Shown one piece after another: positions 1 to 6,288 of a stretch of DNA of 64,000 nucleotides. The notes below the pieces were generated by a model. That model was not told the DNA's origin and did no database searches. It worked only from the letters and a program-made list of their open reading frames with translations. The stretch covers positions 12,570,377-12,634,376 of the forward strand of contig CP016211.1 of the NCBI GenBank assembly GCA_001931535.1, written 5' to 3'. Within the stretch, counting starts at the first letter, position 1; each line of letters starts with the position of its first letter. Both the position numbers and the translations under genes were made by a program. The stretch comes from Minicystis rosea. Its GTDB lineage: Bacteria > Myxococcota_A > Polyangia > Polyangiales > Polyangiaceae.

Positions 1-1
1 T

Positions 2-670
2 CGGCCCGAGTGGATCCTCGAGCCTTGGGACGTGGTGGGCATCGTCGATACGCTGGCAGCCATTCAATATGAGGCCGCCGCCGAGCCGGAGGGGATTCGC
101 TTCGTCGTCAATCCGGGAAACAACCTCGGCTATTTCGGTCCTCACGAGGTGCTCCTCCGCTCCTTGCCGAACGCGCCGGAGGCGCATTGGGAAGGGTGCC
201 GAGCAGGCATTCACGTCATCGGTATCGAGTCCGACGGTACGGTGAAGGGCTGTCCATCGCTGCCGACCGCTCCCTATGCCGGAGGCAACGTGCGTGAGCT
301 CGATCTCGCCTCCATCTGGGAGCGCTCGGAGGTCGTGCGCTTCGCTCGGGATCGCACGCTCGACGAGCTGTGGGGATATTGCGCGAGCTGCTATTACCGA
401 GTGCCTTGTCGCGCCGGCTGCTCGTGGACGGCGCACGCCCTGCTCGGCCGCCGGGGGAACAACCCCTTCTGCTATCACCGCGCCACCGATCTCCGGCGAA
501 AAGGCCGCCGCGAACGGCTCGTCCCCTGCGAGCCGGCGCCGGGACAGCCTTATGACTTCGGTCGCTTCGAGCTCGTCGAAGAGGCTTGGTTCGAGCCCGC
601 GTCGACAGGGAACGAAGGCCTCGGCGCGGATCTCGTCACGCTCCGCCGAAAGCCGCGCCCAAGCGCATGA
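2..670 (+). CDS. Radical SAM/SPASM domain protein, C-terminal part
   Basis: The frame is open to the left edge of the window, so this is only the 3' part of a gene. The visible part carries a complete SPASM cysteine set: a Cys followed by about 17 residues and then a second Cys (CRAG...KGC), a C-x2-C-x5-C-x3-C block (CASCYYRVPCRAGC), and a last Cys in NPFCYHRA. In this family those cysteines bind auxiliary [4Fe-4S] clusters. The radical-SAM CxxxCxxC motif would lie upstream of the window. SPASM enzymes usually modify peptides (RiPP maturases) or a catalytic residue of a partner enzyme. No precursor peptide is visible downstream, so the substrate is unknown. The family is clear; the reaction is not. 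Confidence 0.85.
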   Translation, partial: RPEWILEPWDVVGIVDTLAAIQYEAAAEPEGIRFVVNPGNNLGYFGPHEVLLRSLPNAPEAHWEGCRAGIHVIGIESDGTVKGCPSLPTAPYAGGNVRELDLASIWERSEVVRFARDRTLDELWGYCASCYYRVPCRAGCSWTAHALLGRRGNNPFCYHRATDLRRKGRRERLVPCEPAPGQPYDFGRFELVEEAWFEPASTGNEGLGADLVTLRRKPRPSA

Positions 671-735
671 CATCATGCCTCGGGCCGGTAGCATGCTTTG
701 CGGAAATCATCGTCACGCCGATTCGACATGGCCCC

Positions 736-764
736 TTGCGCCCTTCCCGGAGCGTCGCTAAGAG
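736..764 (+). promoter_or_regulatory. Candidate promoter of small RNA copy A
   Basis: TTGCGC (736-741), a 17-base spacer and TAAGAG (759-764) form a sigma-70-like pair. The predicted start is near 771, seven bases past the -10 box, where the conserved RNA block begins. The same arrangement occurs before copy B, which is the main support for calling a promoter in GC-rich DNA. Confidence 0.45.
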
Positions 765-770
765 AGGGTC

Positions 771-903
771 AGACGTCGCCGCTGTCACTGCTCCGAGCAT
801 TGACGAGTTGGTTCGCCGAGGACCCGAAAGGGGAGTCGAAAGACCGGCAAATAGGCGACGACGCCGCCACGGCAGCTTCGGCTGCCGTGGTTATTTTGTT
901 TTG
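771..903 (+). ncRNA. Putative structured small RNA, copy A
   Basis: This non-coding block is repeated 246 bp downstream. The predicted structure has a closing helix pairing CGTCGCC (774-780) with GGCGACG (854-860), a hairpin of 784-792 with 796-804 (one mismatch), and a CCC-GAAA-GGG hairpin at 823-832. A terminator follows: arms 867-876 and 881-890 with a UUCG loop and a T-rich tail at 891-903. The expected transcript is about 130 nt. No protein fits either copy. The helices are kept while loops and some base pairs differ between copies, which favours RNA function. It matches no RNA family I recognise. Confidence 0.6.
867..903 (+). terminator. Rho-independent terminator of small RNA A
   Basis: A perfect 10-bp stem (CCACGGCAGC/GCTGCCGTGG) is capped by a TTCG tetraloop and followed by TTATTTTGTTTTG. 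The stem and loop are repeated without change at 1113-1136. Confidence 0.85.
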
Positions 904-913
904 TGGCTAGCTG

Positions 914-938
914 AGCTCAGCTCAGCTCAGCTCAGCTC
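914..938. repeat. AGCTC pentanucleotide microsatellite (5 units)
   Basis: Five perfect tandem AGCTC units lie between the terminator of small RNA A and the promoter of copy B. The 5-bp unit cannot keep a reading frame. Slippage here would change the spacing between the two RNA units. Confidence 0.8.
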
Positions 939-983
939 TGTTCGGCAGACGATCTCGGCTCGACACAAAAAGATCGAGCCCTC

Positions 984-1011
984 TTGCGCGGGCCCGGCGC
1001 GCCATTAGAAG
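984..1011 (+). promoter_or_regulatory. Candidate promoter of small RNA copy B
   Basis: TTGCGC (984-989), a 16-base spacer and TAGAAG (1006-1011) mirror the promoter of copy A. Transcription would start near 1018 at the same AGACGTCG sequence as in copy A. Confidence 0.45.
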
Positions 1012-1017
1012 AAGGAC

Positions 1018-1147
1018 AGACGTCGTCGATGTCACCGCTCCGCGCGGTGATGAGCTGGTCGATCGAGCACCCGAAAGGGACGTCGGTAAACTGGTCTCGT
1101 GCGACGGCGCCGCCACGGCAGCTTCGGCTGCCGTGGTTATTTTGTGG
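1018..1147 (+). ncRNA. Putative structured small RNA, copy B
   Basis: This is the second tandem copy, offset by 246 bp from copy A with no net insertion or deletion in the body. The closing helix is CGTCG (1021-1025) with CGACG (1102-1106). The first hairpin is TCACCGC (1032-1038) with GCGGTGA (1044-1050). The CCC-GAAA-GGG hairpin is at 1070-1079. The terminator arms are 1113-1122 and 1127-1136 around TTCG, followed by a T-rich tail. In the first hairpin a T-A pair of copy A is C-G here, and the C/T mismatch of copy A is a C-G pair. Single-stranded parts have diverged more. A dimeric small-RNA locus is the simplest reading. Confidence 0.6.
1113..1144 (+). terminator. Rho-independent terminator of small RNA B
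   Basis: The same 10-bp stem and TTCG loop as at 867-890, followed by TTATTTTG. Confidence 0.85.
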
Positions 1148-1165
1148 CCTGGTGTGGAGACATTT

Positions 1166-1198
1166 CAACCATTCTCGTCTTCTTGGTGAGAATGGTTG
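1166..1198. other. Perfect 11-bp inverted repeat (stem-loop)
   Basis: CAACCATTCTC (1166-1176) and GAGAATGGTTG (1188-1198) are exact inverted copies around an 11-base loop. The arms are much less GC-rich than their surroundings. There is no T tract, so it is not an obvious terminator. It could be a 3' processing hairpin, an operator or part of a third RNA. Confidence 0.7.
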
Positions 1199-1237
1199 TC
1201 TGGCGAATGGGCTGCTGAAGAGCGTTGCGGCACTTGG

Positions 1238-1363
1238 CTAGGCTCTGTCTGACGACGTCGCGAGCGCACCGCAGCTAGGGAGAGCGAGCGAGGAATACTC
1301 TCGTATTTCGAGCGAGCTCGACCGACGATGCGGGGCGCGCAGCAGTCGTCAGACAGAGCCTAG
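1238..1363. mobile_element. MITE-like repeat, copy 1
   Basis: A 118-bp element lies between two CTAG tetranucleotides (1238-1241 and 1360-1363), which look like a 4-bp target duplication. Its ends are inverted repeats of about 15 bp (GCTCTGTCTGACGAC). A near-identical copy lies inverted at 8242-8367. It encodes nothing and would need a transposase elsewhere. The right-hand CTAG contains the stop codon of the minus-strand hydrolase gene. Confidence 0.75.
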
Positions 1364-2286
1364 AGCCAGACTTCGCCGAGCAGTGGAACAGTGCCGATCT
1401 TGGCGTCGCGCGTGGCGCGGGAGAGGCGGTCGACGAGGCGCGGCATGGCCATGGCGGGGAGCATGTGGGCGCCGCGATCGAGGGGCATGAAGAAGTTGTC
1501 CCAATGCGAGAGGAGCACGGCGCGCGGGGAGATGGCGCGGGCCACGCGCTCGGGCAGATCGCGTGACGACGTCCAGCCGGCGACGCAGAGGAGGAGCAGG
1601 TCGGGCTCCTTCGTCCGGAGGGAAGACTCGACCAGCTCGGCGCTGCCGACATGGAGAATGGTGCGGCCCGCGACCCGGATTTCCAGGGCGAACACCGCGC
1701 CGCAACGATAGCCCGAGGCGCGCACGGGGACGTGATCGCAATCGGCGATCTCACCGGGGAAGGGGACGCGGCCGAGCGCGAAGCGGGAGTGCGCGCTCGG
1801 GTGGAAACGCAGCTCGAAAGGGCCGACCTCGGCGGTCACGGGATCTTGCCCCGGGGATCGCTCGACGTCGCGCACGCGTGTCTCCGGCACGCCGGCGGCG
1901 CGGCAGAGCGCGGCTGCGGATCGCGATCCGAAGACGACGGCGCCCGTCTGTGCGGCGATGACGGGCACATCGAGCGCGTGATCGAAATGGGTGTGGCCCA
2001 CGACGATGGCGTCGGCACGCGGCGTGTGGCGCGCGATGGTCAGGCGATCGGGCTCGAGCGCGGAGAAGGCGACGGCGCGGAGCGAGGCGCGCGTGAGATA
2101 AGGATCGATGAGCACGACCGTGCCGCCGTGCTCGATCGCGAAGCCGGCCGTGCCGAGCCAGCGCACGCGAATGGCCTCGGGGCCGGGGGTGATCAGCGCC
2201 GGAGTGTCCGGCGCGGGGTTTGGGGCCGCGCGCGGCCCCATCGTGATCAACGCATCGGGGCGGAAGGCGATGTCTTCGGGGCGCAT
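1360..2286 (-). CDS. MBL-fold metal-dependent hydrolase
   Basis: The product is about 308 residues with a metallo-beta-lactamase fold: strand VRWLGTAGFAIEHGG, the metal motif HTHFDH, a downstream SAHSRF histidine segment and a C-terminal LLSHWDNF. It resembles UlaG-like and N-acyl-phosphatidylethanolamine phospholipase D-like hydrolases; the substrate is unknown. The ATG at 2286 has GGAG about 7 bases upstream. Residues 12-30 or so are encoded by a copy of the 54-bp dispersed repeat (ALITMGPR...), placed before the conserved fold, so the N-terminus is probably a repeat-derived extension. The TAG stop lies within the CTAG at the edge of the MITE-like element. Confidence 0.85.
   Translation of the reverse strand: MRPEDIAFRPDALITMGPRAAPNPAPDTPALITPGPEAIRVRWLGTAGFAIEHGGTVVLIDPYLTRASLRAVAFSALEPDRLTIARHTPRADAIVVGHTHFDHALDVPVIAAQTGAVVFGSRSAAALCRAAGVPETRVRDVERSPGQDPVTAEVGPFELRFHPSAHSRFALGRVPFPGEIADCDHVPVRASGYRCGAVFALEIRVAGRTILHVGSAELVESSLRTKEPDLLLLCVAGWTSSRDLPERVARAISPRAVLLSHWDNFFMPLDRGAHMLPAMAMPRLVDRLSRATRDAKIGTVPLLGEVWL
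2190..2249. repeat. 54-bp dispersed palindromic repeat, copy inside a gene
   Basis: Two TGATCA sequences 54 bp apart bound a unit with two GC-rich dyads: GGGGCCGC with GCGGCCCC, and a CCGG-based one. It matches the units at 35843-36054 and 43503-43556. It is inserted in frame in the hydrolase gene and encodes 18 residues. Confidence 0.75.
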
Positions 2287-2424
2287 GGCATCTCCATCGG
2301 CGCGGTGTCGATTGGGGCGTTGTAGCTGGAGTCGGCGGCCCGCTCCCGAAAATCTGCGCGCGGGGGGCCGCTTCGTCACGGCGCCGCGTCGGGCTGCGCT
2401 ACAAGGCTCGACGAGGAACAGAGG

Positions 2425-3840
2425 ATGACCCCCGAGGAGTTTCGTCGCATCGGCCACCAGCTCGTCGACTGGATCGCGGATCATCGCGCGACGATCGCCG
2501 AGCGCCCCGTGATGTCGCCCGTCGCGCCCGGCGCGGTGCGCGCCGCCCTTCCCGCGGCGCCGCCCGAGCGCCCCGAGAGCTTCGAAGCGGTGTTTCGCGA
2601 TCTCGATTCCATCATCGTGCCTGGGCTCTCGCTCTGGCAACATCCGAGCTTCTTTGGTTACTTCCCCTCGAATGCGGAGCTGTCCTCCGTCCTCGGCGAT
2701 TATCTGAGCACGGGGCTCGGCGTGCTCGGGCTCTCGTGGCAATCGAGCCCGGCGCTCACCGAGCTGGAAGACGTCGTCACCGATTGGATGCGACAGATGG
2801 TGGGGCTCTCCGCGGCTTGGAGCGGGGTGATTCAAGACACCGCCTCGACGAGCACGTTGATCGCGCTGCTCTCGGCCCGCGAGCGGACCACGGGATATGC
2901 GATGGCGCGTGAAGGCCTCGCCGGCGAGGCCCGGCCGCTCGCGGTCTATGCCTCGGAGCAGAGCCACAGCTCGGTGGAGAAAGCGGCTTTGCTCGCGGGC
3001 TTCGGGCGCGCCCACGTGCGGCGGATCGCGGTGGATGCAGCGTATGCGATGAAGGCCGACGCGCTCGCGGAGGCGGTGCGCGCGGATCTGCGCGAAGGCA
3101 TCGTGCCTTGTGCCGTGGTCGCGACGACGGGCACGACCACCTCGACGGCGCTCGATCCCTTGGAGGCGATTGCCGCGGTGGCGCGCGAGCACCGGCTCTT
3201 CTTCCACGTGGATGCGGCGATGGCGGGCTCCGCGATGATCCTGCCGGAGCTCCGGTGGATGTGGAAAGGCATCGAAGAAGCGGATTCGCTGGTGCTCAAT
3301 GCCCACAAGTGGCTCGGGGTGGCCTTCGATTGCTCGCTCTATTATGTGCGCGACCCCGAGCACCTCGTGCGCATCATGAGCACGAATCCGAGCTATCTGC
3401 AGAGCGCGGCGGATGGGCAGGTGCGGAATCTGCGCGACCATGGGATTCCGCTGGGCCGGCGCTTCCGCGCGCTCAAGCTGTGGTGCTTGATTCGCGAGCA
3501 GGGGATCAGCGGTCTGCAGAAGCGTTTGCGGCGTGATTTGGAGAACGCCCGCCTCTTCGCCGAGGACGTGCGCGGGACGCCGGGATGGCGTGTGCTCGCG
3601 CCGGTGCCTTTGCAGACGGTGTGCGTTCGTCACGAGCCCGGAGGCCTCGAAGGCGAGGCGCTCGACCGGCATACGCTGGCTTGGGTGGATCGGGTGAATC
3701 GCTCCGGGGCTGCTTATCTGACGCCGGCCATCTTGGAGGGACGATGGATGGTGCGGGTCTCCGTGGGCGCGCTGGCGACGGAGCGCGAGCACGTGAAGGC
3801 GCTTTGGGAGACGATGCGGCGGGAGGCGGAAGGGGGCTGA
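2425..3840 (+). CDS. PLP-dependent group II amino acid decarboxylase
   Basis: The 471-residue protein has the normal length and full layout of the aromatic-L-amino-acid/histidine/tyrosine decarboxylase family. The N-terminal swap segment includes LSLWQHPSFFGYFPSN. The cofactor region has QDTASTSTL, the FHVDAAMAGSAM Asp/Ala block, and the Schiff-base lysine in NAHKWLGV (Lys295). The C-terminal domain is complete. Family members decarboxylate tyrosine, DOPA, tryptophan or phenylalanine to the amine. Specificity cannot be read from the sequence. It is divergent from the hydrolase gene upstream and has no operon partner. A standard cytosolic enzyme is expected. Confidence 0.93.
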   Translation: MTPEEFRRIGHQLVDWIADHRATIAERPVMSPVAPGAVRAALPAAPPERPESFEAVFRDLDSIIVPGLSLWQHPSFFGYFPSNAELSSVLGDYLSTGLGVLGLSWQSSPALTELEDVVTDWMRQMVGLSAAWSGVIQDTASTSTLIALLSARERTTGYAMAREGLAGEARPLAVYASEQSHSSVEKAALLAGFGRAHVRRIAVDAAYAMKADALAEAVRADLREGIVPCAVVATTGTTTSTALDPLEAIAAVAREHRLFFHVDAAMAGSAMILPELRWMWKGIEEADSLVLNAHKWLGVAFDCSLYYVRDPEHLVRIMSTNPSYLQSAADGQVRNLRDHGIPLGRRFRALKLWCLIREQGISGLQKRLRRDLENARLFAEDVRGTPGWRVLAPVPLQTVCVRHEPGGLEGEALDRHTLAWVDRVNRSGAAYLTPAILEGRWMVRVSVGALATEREHVKALWETMRREAEGG

Positions 3841-4126
3841 GCGAGATTCGATACGTCGCCGAAGGCTGACGGCAGGCTCCTTTCCCGGGCCTATGTGCAC
3901 GCCGGTCGTGCTGACGCGGGGCGTGTACCAAGGCTGCGACGATTGGCACGTTCAAGCGCCTCGACCGCTTCGACGGGAACCCTCCACGCTCGATCCTGCG
4001 CAACTCCTGACCGTGGCGCCACGTGGCGCCACGGTGTTGCATCCCCAGCTGCGGCGCCGCGGCGGGCGTCTTTTCGCGTCGATCGACGGGCGGCAGCGTT
4101 GGCCCGTCCGTTGCTGACCGTCGAGC
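3841..4126. other. Intergenic region with duplicated palindrome
   Basis: No convincing gene was seen in this 286-base gap. The only structure is GTGGCGCCAC repeated back to back (4013-4022 and 4023-4032), each copy itself a perfect palindrome. It lies about 95 bases before the next start codon and could be an operator. Confidence 0.4.
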
Positions 4127-5263
4127 ATGACCTACGCTCGAATCCATTCAGGCCTGTTTCGTTGGCTCTCGTTTCTGGCCGCCGGTTGCGCGCTGTCGGC
4201 GTGCGACAACGGAGGCTCGCCGGGTGAAGCGAAGACGGGGGAGGTCGCGTTCGCGCTCGTCGCGCACACCTCCGAGCATCGGTATCGCCTGCGCGATGCC
4301 AAATTCGATATCATGCGCTCAGGTGGGGACATCGTTGCGTCGCTGGACTCGGAGCTGGAGCCCGATGCGGAGCTACTGAAGGAGCGCCTCGATCCCGGCG
4401 CCTATCACGTGCAACTGCAAGAAGACTGGCTGCTCACGCGCGCCGATCCGGACACTGCGGAGGTGGTGGTCCACGCCTTCCTGGAGTCACCGATGTCCGG
4501 CGGCGTCGACTTCGCGATTGCCGACGGCGTGATCACGAGCGTGCCCTACACGTTCACGACCGACGGCGTTCCGATCGGCTTCGGGACGGGCAAGGTGGCC
4601 ATCTCGATCGGCGTGAACGAGCAACTGCCCACGACGCGCCTCGACCTTTCGACCAGCACCGGCAGCGTCTCGACCGAGCTCGGCACCACCACCGAGATCG
4701 CGCTCACGCTCAGTGCTTCGCAGGGCTTCAGCGGTTTGGTCGGCCTCGCCGGAAGCCTCCTGGACGGCAACGGCAACCCGATGACGGGCTGGTCGCTCGA
4801 CGTCGTGCCCGCGACCATCCAGATTCCGGCCGACGGCGTCGCCCTCGCGAAGGCCACGCTCACCATCCCGACCCAGAATCGGGGCCTCTCGGCCACTGCT
4901 CGTTTCATCGCAAGCAGCGCCGCCGGTTTCGGCACGCACTCGGTGGACGTGCCGATCTCGGCGCTCAACCAGTACACGATCGACCTGGCGGTGAGCCCGG
5001 CTGGACAGTGCATGTACCCGCCTGCCGGCACTTTGCTGCTCACGCAAGGCACCAAGCTGCGCTGGCTCAACACTGGTACGCAAGGCTGGCTCATTCATAC
5101 GAACGGTTTCGGCGGCACCTGCCCGCACCAGCCGGATAGCGACTTGAAGCTCGGCGGCGAATCCTACGAGTGCTTGCTGACGGCGATTACGAGCGGCAGT
5201 TGGTATTGCCATACGCCGGGCTCCTCCATGTCCGGGCTCAACGTCCAGGTGGTCGCGCCCTGA
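4127..5263 (+). CDS. Lipoprotein with C-terminal cupredoxin-like domain
   Basis: The 378-residue product starts with a lipoprotein signal: a basic N-terminus, a hydrophobic stretch and the lipobox LSAC (Cys26). It is therefore probably a periplasmic or outer-membrane lipoprotein. The middle contains beta-rich segments typical of Ig-like folds. The last 90 residues (GTKLRWLNTGTQGWLIHTN ... WYCHTPGSSMSG) resemble a plastocyanin-like fold, with His, Cys, His and Met in an order compatible with a type 1 copper site. The Cys-His-Met spacing differs from classical plastocyanin, so copper binding is inferred. Two further cysteines flank the region. It is followed by a convergent gene 40 bases away. 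Confidence 0.65.
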   Translation: MTYARIHSGLFRWLSFLAAGCALSACDNGGSPGEAKTGEVAFALVAHTSEHRYRLRDAKFDIMRSGGDIVASLDSELEPDAELLKERLDPGAYHVQLQEDWLLTRADPDTAEVVVHAFLESPMSGGVDFAIADGVITSVPYTFTTDGVPIGFGTGKVAISIGVNEQLPTTRLDLSTSTGSVSTELGTTTEIALTLSASQGFSGLVGLAGSLLDGNGNPMTGWSLDVVPATIQIPADGVALAKATLTIPTQNRGLSATARFIASSAAGFGTHSVDVPISALNQYTIDLAVSPAGQCMYPPAGTLLLTQGTKLRWLNTGTQGWLIHTNGFGGTCPHQPDSDLKLGGESYECLLTAITSGSWYCHTPGSSMSGLNVQVVAP

Positions 5264-5303
5264 AGCACCCGCGTCCTGGATTCGCCCCCTCGTATCTCGA
5301 GGC

Positions 5304-6011
5304 TCAGGTCGCGGGATATTCGTCGTGGTGGCGCACCCAGGCCATGGGGTAGGCGAGCTTCTCTTCGTCGCGGCCGAAGGGCGTGAGGTCCAGGTAATTG
5401 TAGGTGTTGATGAGGCTGTCGATGCCGCGGGAGTAGCTCGAATAGGTGTGGAACACCGTGTCTCCCTCGCGGGCGAAGATGCTCACTCCCGGGGCGTCCG
5501 GGTGCGGGAAGGTGCCGCGGCGATAGTTGTATTCGATGTCGCCGCGGGCACGGGCCTCGTCTTCGAAGGAGACTTGATAATCCTGGTTGAAGTCGGTGGC
5601 GCCCGAGGACACCCAGGGGAACGACCAACCCATGCGCGTCTTGAAGGCGGCGATCTTGGCGAAGGGCGCGCGCGAGACGAGGCAAAAGGCCGTGTCGCGG
5701 GCCGCGAAGTGGACATGGCCGCCTTCGATGTTGTCCACCACGTAGGAGCAGGCTTTGCAGCCTTGCTCCCAGGTGGGGGGAAACATGAAATGGTAGACGA
5801 TGAGCTGCCGGTGCGGGCCGAAGAGATCGCGGAGCGCGACCGGGCCTTCGGGCCCCTCGAAGACATAAGGCTTCTCGACCTTCACCCAAGGCAGCTCGCG
5901 GCGCGCGGCGCTCAAGGCTTCACGTTCGCGGGTGTGGGCCTTTTCCTTTTCGAGGAGGGCGAGGCGCGCGGACAACCATTCTGCGCGCGTGGCGATGCGC
6001 GTGGGGCTCAT
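5304..6011 (-). CDS. DUF899 family thioredoxin-like protein
   Basis: The 235-residue product matches the DUF899 family along its whole length: N-terminal helix with EWLSARLALLEKEKAHTRERE, then LPWVKVEKPYVFEGPEG, the YHFMFPPTWEQGCKACSYVVDN segment with a CxxC-type Cys pair, and SRAPFAKIAAFKTRMGWSFPWVSS. DUF899 proteins have a thioredoxin-like fold and are usually linked to redox stress, but no reaction is established. The ATG overlaps the stop of the upstream 46-residue gene by the ATGA arrangement, so the two are translationally coupled. A divergent regulator gene lies beyond. Confidence 0.9.
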   Translation of the reverse strand: MSPTRIATRAEWLSARLALLEKEKAHTREREALSAARRELPWVKVEKPYVFEGPEGPVALRDLFGPHRQLIVYHFMFPPTWEQGCKACSYVVDNIEGGHVHFAARDTAFCLVSRAPFAKIAAFKTRMGWSFPWVSSGATDFNQDYQVSFEDEARARGDIEYNYRRGTFPHPDAPGVSIFAREGDTVFHTYSSYSRGIDSLINTYNYLDLTPFGRDEEKLAYPMAWVRHHDEYPAT

Positions 6012-6148
6012 TGGCGATCTCCCTTTCCGTTGGAGGCGGCGGCGGTCTTCGGTTTGCGGATCTTCTTGACGACGAGCGCGGTCACCGCGCCGGCCGAGGC
6101 CGTCTTGGCCACGACCAGGCCGATGGACAAAAGGCATGCAGGGCACAT
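6008..6148 (-). CDS. Small membrane protein with CPAC motif
   Basis: The 46-residue product has an N-terminal Cys-Pro-Ala-Cys, one hydrophobic segment (LLSIGLVVAKTASAGAVTALVV) and a basic tail. The ATG at 6148 was chosen because GGAGGA lies at good distance upstream; longer upstream reading has no homology signal. Its TGA overlaps the ATG of the DUF899 gene. The CxxC pair next to a thioredoxin-like partner suggests a membrane redox or metal-binding role, which is inference. Confidence 0.65.
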   Translation of the reverse strand: MCPACLLSIGLVVAKTASAGAVTALVVKKIRKPKTAAASNGKGDRQ

Positions 6149-6220
6149 GGGGAATCCTCCCGTCGGCGCGGGGCGGTGGGGCACCTCGCTGCCGACATGG
6201 GTACCTGACCACGCGGGGGG

Positions 6221-6252
6221 CGATCGCGATAGCAACATCGGTGTCGCGATCG
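6221..6252. promoter_or_regulatory. Candidate operator in divergent promoter region
   Basis: CGATCGCGA (6221-6229) and TCGCGATCG (6244-6252) are perfect 9-bp inverted arms, 23 bp centre to centre, about two helical turns. They lie between the DUF899 operon (minus) and the regulator gene (plus), where a shared operator would be expected. Confidence 0.45.
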
Positions 6253-6288
6253 GTTGGCACGGGTCTCGGGCCGTGCGATGCACATGGC

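Noticed and set aside
670..1240. A retron msr/msd-like locus
   Set aside because: Tandem structured RNAs recall msDNA loci, but no reverse transcriptase gene is near and the elements end in ordinary terminators.
2287..3900. Long open frame on the minus strand continuing upstream of the MBL hydrolase
   Set aside because: It runs antisense to the well-supported decarboxylase gene, has Arg/His-rich low-quality composition and no homology signal; only the part from 2286 is a real gene.
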